Origin: Marichromatium gracile
Lineage (GTDB): Bacteria > Pseudomonadota > Gammaproteobacteria > Chromatiales > Chromatiaceae
Length of the DNA: 64,000 nucleotides
Direction: 5' to 3'
NCBI RefSeq assembly: GCF_004343155.1
Contig: NZ_SMDC01000002.1
Span: forward strand, 434,001-498,000
Of this stretch, positions 30,951-39,300 are shown in pieces. Position 1 is the stretch's first letter; every line of letters begins with the position of its first letter. The notes beneath the pieces were generated by a model. It was not told the DNA's origin, searched no databases, and was given only the letters and a program-made list of their open reading frames with translations. Position numbers and translations under genes: made by a program.

Positions 30951-31724
30951 GTGTGTACCCTGGTGATGTTGCGCCGTCCCGGCGAGGACTGGCCGCTGCT
31001 GCTCGGTGCCAACCGTGACGAGCAGCGCGCCCGCCCGGCGCGTGCGCCCGGGCGGCACTGGCCGGATCGTCCCGAGGTGTTCGCCGGACTCGACCTGGTC
31101 GGCGAGGGCAGTTGGCTGGGGGTCAACGACCATGGCCTGATGGCGGCGGTGCTCGATCGCCGTGCCAGTCTCGGTCCGGCCCCGGGCAAGCGCAGTCGTG
31201 GCGAGCTGGTGCTCGAGGCGCTCGATCACGCCGAGGCCGATGCCGCCGCCGAGGCGCTCGCCGATCTCCACCCCGCCGCCTATCGCCCCTTCAACCTGGT
31301 CGTCGCCGATCCGCGCGCGGCCCATTGGCTGCGCCATGATGGCGCCGGCAGGATCCGGGTCACGCCGATCCCGGCGGGGCTGCACATGCTCTGCGCCGGC
31401 GAGCTCGACGATCCCGGCGATCCGCGCATCGCCGCGCAGCTGCCGCGGTTTCGGAATGCCGAGCCGCCGGACCCGTTGCGCGGCGACTGGGAGGACTGGC
31501 AGCGGCTGCTCGCCGGGCGCGAGCCGCTGGCGGGTCTGGCGCCCGAGGCGGCGATGGTGCAGTGTCGCGACGACGGTTTCACGACCCGTTCGAGTGCGCT
31601 GATCGCCATCCCCGCCCACCCCGGGTTCGGGGCCTGGCCGCACTGGTTGCATGCCGAGGCCGACCCGGTGCCCGAGACCTTTCGCCAGCTGTTGCCCGAG
31701 CCCACTCGTTCACGTCCCAATTGA
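30951..31724 (+). CDS. NRDE/TANGO2 family protein
   Basis: 257 residues with a GTG start immediately after the preceding stop. The sequence begins 'MCTLVMLRRPGEDWPLLLGA' and continues with the signature NRDE ('ANRDEQRARP'), then 'GSWLGVNDHGLMAAVLDRRA' and 'FNLVVAD', all typical of the TANGO2 family. Removal of Met would expose Cys2 as in N-terminal-nucleophile enzymes. The family is linked to heme handling in eukaryotes and bacteria; a heme gene pair, hemC-hemD, lies directly downstream, which fits but does not prove such a role. Confidence 0.88.
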   Translation: MCTLVMLRRPGEDWPLLLGANRDEQRARPARAPGRHWPDRPEVFAGLDLVGEGSWLGVNDHGLMAAVLDRRASLGPAPGKRSRGELVLEALDHAEADAAAEALADLHPAAYRPFNLVVADPRAAHWLRHDGAGRIRVTPIPAGLHMLCAGELDDPGDPRIAAQLPRFRNAEPPDPLRGDWEDWQRLLAGREPLAGLAPEAAMVQCRDDGFTTRSSALIAIPAHPGFGAWPHWLHAEADPVPETFRQLLPEPTRSRPN

Positions 31725-31865
31725 CTGGGATCATCGCAGTCGCGCCGCGAGGGTGAGAGCGTCACTGTGCCGAGCCGCCTCGCTGTGACACAATCATGCG
31801 CCGTCCGCGCATCGCCCGGCGGGCGACGGCGCTATCCATCAAAGCTCTAGTCCTCAGGACCGAAC

Positions 31866-32795
31866 ATGTCGAATTGCATCCGTATCGCCACCCGCAAATC
31901 CCCCCTGGCCATGTGGCAGGCCGAGCACACCGCGGCGCTGCTCAAGTCGCTCCACCCCGGTCTCGAGGTCGAGATCGTGGGCATGACCACCAAGGGCGAC
32001 CAGCTGCTCGACTCGCCGCTGTCGAAGGTCGGCGGCAAGGGGCTGTTCGTCAAGGAGCTGGAGCAGGGGATGCTCGAGGGCACGGCCGATATCGCGGTGC
32101 ACTCGATGAAGGACGTGCCGGTCGAGTTCCCCGAGGGGCTGCACCTGGCGGTGATCATGGAGCGTGAGAACCCCTACGACGCCTTCGTCTCCAACAACTA
32201 CGAGGGCCTCGCCGATCTGCCCGAGGGTGCGGTGGTCGGCACCTCCAGCCTGCGTCGCGAGTGCCAGCTCGCCGACCGTCGTCCCGACCTCCAGATCAAG
32301 CCGCTGCGCGGTAACGTCAACACCCGTCTGGCCAAGCTCGACAGCGGTCAGTTCGACGCCATCGTGCTCGCCGCCGCCGGGCTGATCCGCCTCGGCTTCG
32401 AGTCGCGCATCCGCAGCTGCATCGATCCGGTCGACAGCCTGCCGGCGATCGGTCAGGGTGCCATCGGCATCGAGTGCCGCAGCGACGATCAGCGTGTCCA
32501 CGACCTGATCGCCCCGCTGGCGCATCGCGACACCACCGACCGGGTGCTCGCCGAGCGGGCGATGAACGCGCGTCTCAACGGCGGCTGCCAGGTGCCGATC
32601 GGCGGTCACGCGGTGCTCGACGGCGATCAGCTCACCCTCAAGGGCCTGGTCGGCACCACCGACGGCAAGCGCATCCTGCGCGCCGAGGCCAGCGGCCCGC
32701 GTGCCGAGGCCGAGGCGATCGGCCTGCGCGTGGCCGAGGACCTGCTCGGCCAGGGCGCCGGCGAGATCCTGGCCGCGCTCTATGAGTCGCACTGA
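31866..32795 (+). CDS. hemC: Porphobilinogen deaminase (hydroxymethylbilane synthase)
   Basis: 309 residues. Family landmarks: '[20 protein letters not shown]', '[16 protein letters not shown]', '[17 protein letters not shown]', '[19 protein letters not shown]', '[16 protein letters not shown]' and the dipyrromethane-cofactor Cys241 in '[10 protein letters not shown]'. It polymerises four porphobilinogens to hydroxymethylbilane, the substrate of HemD encoded by the overlapping next gene. The pair supplies tetrapyrroles for heme, siroheme, cobalamin and, if the host is phototrophic, bacteriochlorophyll. Confidence 0.97.
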   Translation: MSNCIRIATRKSPLAMWQAEHTAALLKSLHPGLEVEIVGMTTKGDQLLDSPLSKVGGKGLFVKELEQGMLEGTADIAVHSMKDVPVEFPEGLHLAVIMERENPYDAFVSNNYEGLADLPEGAVVGTSSLRRECQLADRRPDLQIKPLRGNVNTRLAKLDSGQFDAIVLAAAGLIRLGFESRIRSCIDPVDSLPAIGQGAIGIECRSDDQRVHDLIAPLAHRDTTDRVLAERAMNARLNGGCQVPIGGHAVLDGDQLTLKGLVGTTDGKRILRAEASGPRAEAEAIGLRVAEDLLGQGAGEILAALYESH

Positions 32796-33561
32796 GATGG
32801 TCGGTTGCGATCTCGGTGGCCGCGGCGTCCTGGTGACGCGGCCGGCGGCGCAGGCCGACGGGCTCTGTACGCTGATCGCCGAGGCCGGCGGTCGGCCGAT
32901 CCGGCTGCCCACCATCGAGATCGTGCCTCCCGTCGATCCGGCGCCCGCGCGGGCCTTGCTCCGCGCCGACTGGGATCTGCTCTATTTCGTCAGCGTCAAT
33001 GCCGTCGAACAGGCGCTGGCGCTGGTCCCGGCGGCGGACTGGCCGCGCGCGGCGCGGATCGCCGCGGTGGGGCGGGCCACGGCCGAGGCGTTGGCCGCTG
33101 CCGGTCGCGCGCCCGACCTGGTGCCCAGCGACAGCTACGACAGCGAGACCCTGCTGCGTCATCCGGCGCTGGCCGAGATGGCCGGGCAACGGGTGCTGAT
33201 CGTGCGCGGCGACGGTGGCCGTGCGGTGTTCGCCAACGCCCTCACCGAGCGTGGCGCCGAGGTGGCCTTCGCCGAGGTCTATCGGCGGGTGTGCCCGGCG
33301 CACGACGTCGCCGCGCTGTTGCGTGACTGGGACGCTGAGGTGGGGCTGGCGCTCGCCACCAGTAACCGCGTGCTCGACAACCTCGTCGAGCTGATCGGCC
33401 CGGCCGGTCGCGCACCGCTCCTCGCCACCCCGCTGGCGGTGATCGCCGAGCGCACCGCGCGCCATGCCGGCGAGATCGGTTTCGCGCGGGTCGAGGTCGC
33501 CGATCGTGCCGACGATCCGGGCATGCTCGCCGCACTGTGCCGGCTCTGCGCCGAACGCTGA
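32782..33561 (+). CDS. hemD: Uroporphyrinogen-III synthase
   Basis: 259 residues from the ATG at 32782, which overlaps the end of hemC by 14 bases; an ATG at 32797 just after the hemC stop is equally possible. The HemD pattern is loose but clear: '[16 protein letters not shown]' at the N terminus, 'PTIEIVPP', '[12 protein letters not shown]', '[11 protein letters not shown]', '[20 protein letters not shown]', 'YRRVCP' and '[13 protein letters not shown]'. It closes hydroxymethylbilane to uroporphyrinogen III. The hemX/hemY genes that often follow are absent; a terminator comes 18 bases after the stop. Confidence 0.92.
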   Translation: MSRTEMVGCDLGGRGVLVTRPAAQADGLCTLIAEAGGRPIRLPTIEIVPPVDPAPARALLRADWDLLYFVSVNAVEQALALVPAADWPRAARIAAVGRATAEALAAAGRAPDLVPSDSYDSETLLRHPALAEMAGQRVLIVRGDGGRAVFANALTERGAEVAFAEVYRRVCPAHDVAALLRDWDAEVGLALATSNRVLDNLVELIGPAGRAPLLATPLAVIAERTARHAGEIGFARVEVADRADDPGMLAALCRLCAER

Positions 33562-33579
33562 GAGGCGATCGACCCATCG

Positions 33580-33605
33580 GGCGGGGCCGTCCGGCCCCGC
33601 CTTTT
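33580..33605 (+). terminator. Rho-independent terminator after hemD
   Basis: GGCGGGGCC (33580-33588), loop GTCC, GGCCCCGCC (33593-33601) and TTTT. It lies between convergent hemD and the lipoprotein gene. Confidence 0.85.
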
Positions 33606-33609
33606 CCCA

Positions 33610-34257
33610 TCAATCCCTGCCCGATCGTTCGGGCGTTCCCTTCGCCGCGATCACCCCATCGCGCTGCATCCGTGACACCGTCGCCGCGATCAGGTCGCCG
33701 ATGGTGGTCTGCTCCGAGTCGGGCGCGAGTGGCGCCGAGCGGCCCGACCACACCAGATGGGCGTCCTCGGCGTCATAGAGGCTGGTCTCCAGTCTCAGCG
33801 TGTGCTCGCGGGCATAGTAGTCGGCGCCGCTCACCGCCTGATGGACCCGGGTGTAATAGGGGTAGAGCCTGCCGTCCTCGGCGAGTCGGACATGGCTGAA
33901 GGGGTTGATGCCACCGTCGCCGGGCTCGTCGCAACGCAGATGGATCACCACCACACCGGCCGCGCTCGAGCGCCCGATCGCCGCGCGCAGCGCCTTGCCG
34001 CGGGTGACGTCGGCCTCGGCGAGCAGGCGGTGCCCGGGCGTGACCTCGAGGCCACGCTGGCGCAGCTCGCGCGCGAAGTGCTCCTCGTAGGCGCGGCGCA
34101 CCAGCGGGCTGTCGGCGACGCCGAAGACCACCAGGCTGGGGTAGTGGGGCGTGGGGGTGGCGAGGTCCTGCCAGGTCGAGACGATGCGTGCCGGGGTACA
34201 GGCGGTCGTCAACAGGGTGGCGAGCAACAGCGGGACAAATGACAAGACGACACGCAT
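33610..34257 (-). CDS. Lipoprotein, DUF4136-like, unknown function
   Basis: 215 residues. A lipoprotein signal ending in the lipobox 'LLTTAC' puts the acylated Cys at about residue 20. The mature part opens 'TPARIVSTWQDLATPTPHYP' and continues with 'LVVFGVADSPLVRRAYEEHF', 'LRQRGLEV' and a C-terminal 'LVWSGRS' segment, a layout seen in DUF4136-type lipoproteins ('W.dp......f.kv.V......'). No retention signal Asp at +2, so outer-membrane sorting is likely. Function unknown; a stand-alone gene on the minus strand. Confidence 0.72.
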   Translation of the reverse strand: MRVVLSFVPLLLATLLTTACTPARIVSTWQDLATPTPHYPSLVVFGVADSPLVRRAYEEHFARELRQRGLEVTPGHRLLAEADVTRGKALRAAIGRSSAAGVVVIHLRCDEPGDGGINPFSHVRLAEDGRLYPYYTRVHQAVSGADYYAREHTLRLETSLYDAEDAHLVWSGRSAPLAPDSEQTTIGDLIAATVSRMQRDGVIAAKGTPERSGRD

Positions 34258-34339
34258 CGGGCGGGCTCCTCGTGAGCGACGGACGGAAAGGATCCGGAGT
34301 GTCGCCGCTCAGAGGCGTTGTCGACAAGCGTGTCTGCGC

Positions 34340-35350
34340 TCAGTTGCCGTGACTGGTGTCGACGAAGGCATCGGTGAACAGTGCCGCCGGGTCGAGGCCC
34401 CGGGCGAGCAGCGCGGGGCGGGCGTGCTCGATCATCGCCGGCGGGCCGCTGATGTAGACCTGGTGGCCGGCGAGGTCGGGGAAGTCCTCGATCACCGCCT
34501 GATGGACCAGTCCGCGGCGCCCGTCCCAGTCCGGCTCGGGCTCGGAGAGCACCGCCTGGTGGCCGAACCAGGGGTGCTCGGCAGCCCAGCGCGGGGCGAG
34601 GTCGGGGAGGTAGAGATCGGCGCGGGTGCGCGCGCCGCGATAGAGCAGCAGCGGGCGCTGCAGGCCGCGGGCGATGGCGTCCTCGATCATCGACTTGAGC
34701 GGGGCGAAGCCGGTGCCGCCGCCGATCAGGATCGCCGGCGCCGTGCTCGTGGGATCGAGCCCGAAGTCGCCGAGCGGGGCCTGGACGCGCAGCAGCGCGC
34801 GCTCGCCGAGGCGCTCGAAGACCTCGGTGGTGAAGCGTCCGCCCGGTACCCGACGGATGTGCAGTTCGAGATAGGGGCTGAGCGCCGGGGCGCTGGCGAA
34901 GGAGAAGGCGCGGCGGCTGCCGTCGCGCAGCAGTACGTCGAGATATTGTCCGGCGCGAAAGCGCAGCGGGTCGTGATCGGGGAGCTTGAGGCTGAGCCCC
35001 ATCACCTCGGGGGCGAGCCGCTCGATGCGCTCGACCCGGCAGGGCAGGGTGCGCACCTGTTGCGGTTCGTCGGGCCGGGTGCGCGCCGGCAGGTCGAGAT
35101 GCAGGTCGCTGCGGGGGACGGCGCGGCAGGTCAGACACTGCTCGGCGCCGAGCCCGGCGAGCGCCGGCGGCGTGCCGCCGGGGTAGTCGATCTCGCCGGC
35201 GCCGAGGGTTGCGGCGCAGCTGCCGCAACGCCCGTCGCGACAACCGTGGGGCAGGGCGATGCCCTGGCGCAGCGCGGCGTCGAGCACGGTCTCGCCGGGC
35301 TCGGTGGTGAAACGTGCTCCGTCGGCGTCGATACTGATCTGAAATCCCAT
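34340..35350 (-). CDS. NAD(P)H-flavin/ferredoxin reductase with N-terminal 2Fe-2S domain (AscD/Fre-like)
   Basis: 336 residues from the ATG at 35350. Residues 1-90 form a plant-type 2Fe-2S ferredoxin with cluster ligands in 'HGCRDGRCGSCAATL' and a later 'CLTC'. The rest is a ferredoxin-NADP reductase module with the FAD-binding 'RAFSFASAP', the NAD(P) loop 'ILIGGGTGFAPLKSMIED' and 'YISGPPAMI'. Proteins of this build are annotated as CDP-6-deoxy-delta-3,4-glucoseen reductase, but the fold is shared by many oxygenase reductases and no deoxysugar genes are nearby. Relatives such as Fre are linked to ubiD elsewhere; here ubiD lies 4 kb away. Confidence 0.85.
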   Translation of the reverse strand: MGFQISIDADGARFTTEPGETVLDAALRQGIALPHGCRDGRCGSCAATLGAGEIDYPGGTPPALAGLGAEQCLTCRAVPRSDLHLDLPARTRPDEPQQVRTLPCRVERIERLAPEVMGLSLKLPDHDPLRFRAGQYLDVLLRDGSRRAFSFASAPALSPYLELHIRRVPGGRFTTEVFERLGERALLRVQAPLGDFGLDPTSTAPAILIGGGTGFAPLKSMIEDAIARGLQRPLLLYRGARTRADLYLPDLAPRWAAEHPWFGHQAVLSEPEPDWDGRRGLVHQAVIEDFPDLAGHQVYISGPPAMIEHARPALLARGLDPAALFTDAFVDTSHGN

Positions 35351-35427
35351 GGTCCCGACCGTCTTGCAATCCGTCCTGCTCGCCGCCGATAGTGTCACCA
35401 TCGATAACCCATGCGGAGTACGACAGG

Positions 35428-36300
35428 GTGAAGTTGATCCTTGGATGTGGATATGTGGGCACCCGGCTGGCGCGCCAATACCAGGCCGCGGGCGAACCGG
35501 TCAGCGGTGTGGTGCGCAGCGAACAGGGTCTGGCGCGGCTGCGCGCGGCGGGGATCGAGGCGGCGCGGCTGCCGCTCGGCGAGCCCGGTGTGGTCGACAC
35601 ACTCGACTGGGCCGGGGCCGAGGTCTTCCATCTCGCGCCGCCGCCGGGCGAGGGGCGAGAGGACGGCGTCACCCGCGCCCTGGTCGAGCATTTCGCGCGC
35701 GTCGGCGATCCGCGTCGACTGGTCTATGTCAGTACCACCGGGGTCTATGGCGACTGTGACGGGGCCTGGGTCGACGAGTCGCAGCCGTTGCGCCCGGTGG
35801 CCGATCGCGCCTGGCGGCGTCTCGACGCCGAGTGCGTGCTGCGCGAGTGGCGCGCGCGCAGCGGCGGCGAGCTGGTGATCCTGCGCGTGGCCGGGATCTA
35901 CGGCCCCGACCGGTTGCCGCTGGCGCGACTGCGCAGTGGCCAGCCGCTGGTGCGGGCCGAGGAGGCGCCGTACTCCAACCGTATCCATGTCGACGATCTG
36001 GTCGCCACCTGCCGGGCGGCGATGGCGCGTGGTGGCGACGGCGAGGTCTACAACGTCAGCGACGGCCGCCCGAGCACCATGACCGAGTACTTCCGCGCGG
36101 TGGCCGACGCCGCCGGGCTGGCGCGCGCGCCCGAGCTGCCGCTGGCCGAGGCGATGGGTCAGCTCTCGGCGGGGATGCGCTCCTACATGGCCGAGTCGCG
36201 CCGACTCTCCAATCGCAAGCTGCGCGAATCGCTGGGGGTCGAGTTGCGCTATCCGGACCTCGAGGCCGGGCTGCGCGCGGCGCTGGCCGAGGCGTCCTGA
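35428..36300 (+). CDS. SDR family NAD(P)-dependent oxidoreductase, YeeZ-like
   Basis: 290 residues with a GTG start at 35428 (GGAG nine bases upstream). 'KLILGCGYVGTRLARQYQAA' is the Rossmann GxGxxG loop at the very N terminus; 'LVYVSTTGVYGDCDGAWVDE' and 'RVAGIYGPDRLPLARLR' match atypical extended SDR proteins of the YeeZ group, and the C-terminal 'VYNVSDGRPSTMTEYFRAVA' is typical too. The catalytic Tyr is in 'TGVYGD'. Substrate unknown. Divergent from the ferredoxin reductase gene, 77 bases apart. Confidence 0.85.
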   Translation: MKLILGCGYVGTRLARQYQAAGEPVSGVVRSEQGLARLRAAGIEAARLPLGEPGVVDTLDWAGAEVFHLAPPPGEGREDGVTRALVEHFARVGDPRRLVYVSTTGVYGDCDGAWVDESQPLRPVADRAWRRLDAECVLREWRARSGGELVILRVAGIYGPDRLPLARLRSGQPLVRAEEAPYSNRIHVDDLVATCRAAMARGGDGEVYNVSDGRPSTMTEYFRAVADAAGLARAPELPLAEAMGQLSAGMRSYMAESRRLSNRKLRESLGVELRYPDLEAGLRAALAEAS

Positions 36301-36427
36301 GGGCGGGCTGCTATGCTTGGCGGTGGCCGACCGGGCGCAGGCCGAGGTGTCTGACACCAGGGAGCCGGGGCGCGATGCCGCGCCCCGGCAGTGGCGCCCG
36401 TATGCGTAACCATCCGGAGGACCCGTG

Positions 36428-36826
36428 ATGAGATCGACCCCATCGCTTCGTCAGCGGCTGTTTACCGCCTGTCTGCTACCGCTGCTGGCCGCCCCGGCGC
36501 TGGCGCTCGAGCGCCAGGACTTCGACTACGAGACCACCAGGAACCTCTACAACATCTGCTCGGTCCCATCCGGGGACGCCCACGCGATGACCGCCGCACT
36601 GGCCTGTCGCGCCTTCATCGAGGCGACCATGCAGTATCACGACGCGGTCTCCGCCCACGAGGCGCTCGAGCCGCTGGTCTGTCATCCGCCCAAGGCCACC
36701 CTGGCCGATGCCCAGACGGCCTTTCTCGACTGGGCCGGCAAGCATGCCGATGAGGGAGCGCTGATGGACGAGGTGCCGGTCAAGGGCGTGGTGCGGGCGC
36801 TGGCCGAGCGTTATCCCTGTCGTTGA
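36428..36826 (+). CDS. Rap1a/Tai-like small secreted protein
   Basis: 132 residues; GGAGG lies seven bases before the ATG at 36428. A signal peptide ('LLPLLAAPALALE') leads into a mature domain with the layout of Rap1a/Tai proteins: 'RNLYNICSVPSGD', then 'LACRAFIEATMQYHDAV', a third Cys in 'LVCHPPKATLADAQTAFLDW' and the ending 'VVRALAERYPCR'. Some family members are periplasmic immunity proteins against type VI amidase effectors, but most are solitary like this one. No effector gene or T6SS component is adjacent. Confidence 0.78.
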   Translation: MRSTPSLRQRLFTACLLPLLAAPALALERQDFDYETTRNLYNICSVPSGDAHAMTAALACRAFIEATMQYHDAVSAHEALEPLVCHPPKATLADAQTAFLDWAGKHADEGALMDEVPVKGVVRALAERYPCR

Positions 36827-36918
36827 GCCGGTCAGCGGTGATCAGGGATGGTTCCGGTTGTCGGGCGCGACCGGCAGTTGGCGTCCCGACCTTTCCAATG
36901 CCTTGCAGGAGTCGAGCC

Positions 36919-37149
36919 GTGAAGCAGATCCTCTTTCCCGCCCTGGCGCTGGTCCTCACTCTGGCGCTCGCCGGTTGCGGCAATACCACCGGTGCCCGGG
37001 TGTCGAGCGGCACCGCCATCGGCGCGGCCACCGGTGCGATCATCGGCTCGTTCGGCGCCGACGCCGGCGCCGGTGCGTTGATCGGCGCCGGCGTCGGCGC
37101 GCTCGGCGGTCGCCTCGTCGACGAGCACGCCAAGGGCCACTTCGACTGA
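36919..37149 (+). CDS. Small glycine-zipper lipoprotein
   Basis: 76 residues with a GTG start and AGGAG seven bases upstream. The lipobox 'LALAGC' places the acylated Cys near residue 17. After 'GNTTGARVSSGTAIGAATGA' the chain continues as alternating Gly/Ala with small residues every fourth position ('IIGSFGADAGAGALIGAGVG'), a glycine-zipper hairpin as in SmpA/OmlA-unrelated YmgG/YMGG-type lipoproteins. Probably an outer-membrane-associated envelope component; no specific role can be given. Confidence 0.82.
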   Translation: MKQILFPALALVLTLALAGCGNTTGARVSSGTAIGAATGAIIGSFGADAGAGALIGAGVGALGGRLVDEHAKGHFD

Positions 37150-37221
37150 GTCGTCATCGATCGATCCACCTCGCCCCGTCGGTCGTGATGGCCGGCGGGG
37201 TCCACCCTGGAGTCCCGCCGT

Positions 37222-38448
37222 ATGATCGCGCAGTTCCTCGCCGCCTTCTGGCAGGTGATGGTCGAACTCTCCCCCTCGTTGTTGCTCGGCCTGCTGATCG
37301 CCGGGCTGATGCACGTCTATCTGCCGCGTGGCTTCGTCCATCGCGGGCTCAACCGCCCCGACATGGCGAGCGTGACCCGCGCCACCCTGGTCGGGGTGCC
37401 GCTGCCGCTGTGCTCCTGCGGGGTGATCCCGACGGCGTTGGGGCTACGTAACGAAGGCGCTTCCAAGGGCGCCACCACCGCCTTCATGATCAGTACCCCG
37501 CAGACCGGGGTCGACTCGATCCTGGTGAGCGCGGCCTTCCTCGGCTGGCCCTTCGCGCTGTTCAAGCTGGTCGCGGCCTTCGTCACCGGGCTGGTCGGCG
37601 GCGGGCTGGTCAACCGCTTCACCCGTCCCGATCCGGCACCCGCGCAACAGACGGCGACGGATGATGACGGGGCGCGGCCGCGCGGCTGGCGCCCGGTGCT
37701 GCGCTATGCGGTGTTCGATCTGCTCGGGGCGATCGATCTGTGGGTGCTCGCCGGCGTGGCGCTGGCGGCGCTGCTCACCGTCGTGCTGCCCGCCGACTAC
37801 TTCGCCTCGCAGTCCTGGGCCCAGGGGCTGCTCGGCATGCTGGTGGTGTTGGCGATCTCGCTACCGCTCTATGTCTGTACCACCGGATCGGTGCCGATCG
37901 CCGCCTCGCTGATCGCCTCGGGGCTGCCGGCGGGCTCGGCGCTGGTGTTCCTGATGGCCGGTCCGGCGACCAATATCGCCACCTTCGGGGCCGTCTATCG
38001 CACCCTCGGCGGCCGCATCCTGGCGATCTATCTCGCCGTGGTGGTGGTGATGAGCATGGCCTTCGGGCTGTTGTTCGACGCCCTGCTGCAGAGTCCGGCA
38101 GAACATGCCGGGCATCTCCACGGCGCCGAGGGCGACTGGCTGGGGGTGAGCGCGGCGCTGCTGCTCACCGCGCTGCTGCTGTTGCTCGCCGTGCGGCGCC
38201 TGCGTGCCCGCTTCGCGCCGGCGCCCGCCGTGGCCGCGGATCTGACCCTGCCGGTCTCGGGGATGAGCTGCAATCATTGTGTCGCCAGCGTTCGTCAGGC
38301 GCTCGAGCGCATCGACGCGGTCGAGGCCGCCGAACCCGATCTCGGCGCCGGGCTGGTGCGGGTGCGCGGCGCGCACCTCGACGTCAGCGAGCTGGTCGCG
38401 GCGATCCGCCAGGCCGGTTTCGACAGCGATCCCGGGCAGTCGCGCTAG
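37222..38448 (+). CDS. Permease of the SO_0444 Cu/Zn efflux type with C-terminal HMA domain
   Basis: 408 residues. The membrane part (~1-330) has two blocks of helices with the permease (DUF318) signature 'VPLPLCSCGVIPTALGLRNE' in the first and 'LYVCTTGSVPIAASLIASGL' plus 'MAGPATNIATFG' in the second. The C-terminal ~65 residues are a heavy-metal-associated domain with the CxxC site in 'PVSGMSCNHCVASVRQALE'. Family members are proposed Cu(I)/Zn(II) exporters. The small ArsR-like or SO_0445-type partner gene is not adjacent. Confidence 0.88.
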   Translation: MIAQFLAAFWQVMVELSPSLLLGLLIAGLMHVYLPRGFVHRGLNRPDMASVTRATLVGVPLPLCSCGVIPTALGLRNEGASKGATTAFMISTPQTGVDSILVSAAFLGWPFALFKLVAAFVTGLVGGGLVNRFTRPDPAPAQQTATDDDGARPRGWRPVLRYAVFDLLGAIDLWVLAGVALAALLTVVLPADYFASQSWAQGLLGMLVVLAISLPLYVCTTGSVPIAASLIASGLPAGSALVFLMAGPATNIATFGAVYRTLGGRILAIYLAVVVVMSMAFGLLFDALLQSPAEHAGHLHGAEGDWLGVSAALLLTALLLLLAVRRLRARFAPAPAVAADLTLPVSGMSCNHCVASVRQALERIDAVEAAEPDLGAGLVRVRGAHLDVSELVAAIRQAGFDSDPGQSR

Positions 38449-38942
38449 CTGTGCACCCTGCCACCGTGGCCGTCCCGAACGGCTGCGGTGGCCTCGAATC
38501 GACTTATCCTTGACCAGATAATTTCTATGGTCTCTCGGTTGACGCCCCGTTCCCGATCCACTAGCTTTCCACCAGAGTCAATCGCGGCGCCTGCCAGGAT
38601 CTCGAACTACCCCAAGCGAGCATTCAAGTGTTAAAGACACGTCGGAGTGTCTACGGGTTTTTCCTTTGGGATCCGAACTCTCCTGATCGCTTAGCCTGAC
38701 CGTCTCCAGCTCGGTCGGTGTCGAGCGCCGGATGCGCTCCCATCCTTATCCCCGCATCGCTCCCTCTCTCCCGAACGCGCGTCTTTTCACTTTTGGTGTA
38801 CGCATTGGCCGGTCGTGATCCCCGAGGAAGCGCCTTCCTCGCCGGGCCGCGGGCTTGGACATCGTCCACTGTCGGGATGGCTTGTGTGTTGGCCGACCGG
38901 CAGTTTTCGTTCGATCAACACACACGAGCCCGAGAGATAGCG
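38449..38942. other. Long leader/intergenic region upstream of the RRM gene
   Basis: 494 bases with no protein gene. A TTGACG (38539-38544), 17-base spacer and TAGCTT (38562-38567) make a plausible sigma-70 promoter. About 70 bases later AGACAC (38635-38640) and GTGTCT (38647-38652) form a small stem followed by a U5 run (38658-38662). The RRM start is almost 290 bases further on. So the region may hold a long regulated leader or a short stand-alone transcript. Confidence 0.4.
38539..38567 (+). promoter_or_regulatory. Candidate sigma-70 promoter upstream of the RRM gene
   Basis: TTGACG and TAGCTT separated by exactly 17 bases, in a locally AT-richer stretch. The -35 element is near consensus and the -10 element is moderate. 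Confidence 0.4.
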
Positions 38943-39215
38943 ATGAGGATCTACGTAGGAAATCTCCCCTATAGCGTGACCGATGACGAGCTGAGGGACA
39001 TCTTCAGCGGATTCGGTGAACTGGCCAGCGCCGAGGTGATCAAGGACAAGTTCTCCGGTCAGTCGAAGGGCTTCGGCTTCGTCGACATGCCCAACAACTC
39101 GGAGGCTGACACCGCGATCAAGGCCCTCAACGAGAGCGACATGAAGGGTCGCAAGCTCACCGTCAACGAGGCCAGGCCGCGGGCGGAGCGCCCGCGTGGA
39201 GGGGGGCGCTACTGA
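38943..39215 (+). CDS. RNA-binding protein, single RRM
   Basis: 90 residues, one RNA recognition motif with RNP2 'IYVGNLPY' at residues 3-10 and RNP1 'KGFGFVDM' at about 41-48, followed by a short basic Gly/Arg tail 'PRAERPRGGGRY'. This is the Rbp type found in cyanobacteria and many proteobacteria, a cytoplasmic single-stranded RNA binder often induced by cold. The nearly 500-base leader region is unusual for such a small gene and would suit post-transcriptional control. Confidence 0.93.
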   Translation: MRIYVGNLPYSVTDDELRDIFSGFGELASAEVIKDKFSGQSKGFGFVDMPNNSEADTAIKALNESDMKGRKLTVNEARPRAERPRGGGRY

Positions 39216-39235
39216 TCCCGCCGCAACCATGCCCA

Positions 39236-39263
39236 CGCCCACCGGCCAGCCGGTCGGTGGGCG
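39236..39263. terminator. Hairpin between convergent RRM gene and ubiD
   Basis: CGCCCACCG (39236-39244) pairs with CGGTGGGCG (39255-39263); ten bases lie in the loop. There is no clear U-run on either strand. It sits in the 85-base gap between the two stop codons. Confidence 0.5.
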
Positions 39264-39300
39264 TCGGGGAGGGCGCTCAGGACGAGCGCCATCCTGCCGT

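Noticed and set aside
36428-36826. Type VI secretion effector/immunity locus around the Rap1a/Tai-like gene
   Set aside because: No effector, Tss or VgrG gene is adjacent, and solitary Rap1a-like proteins are common.
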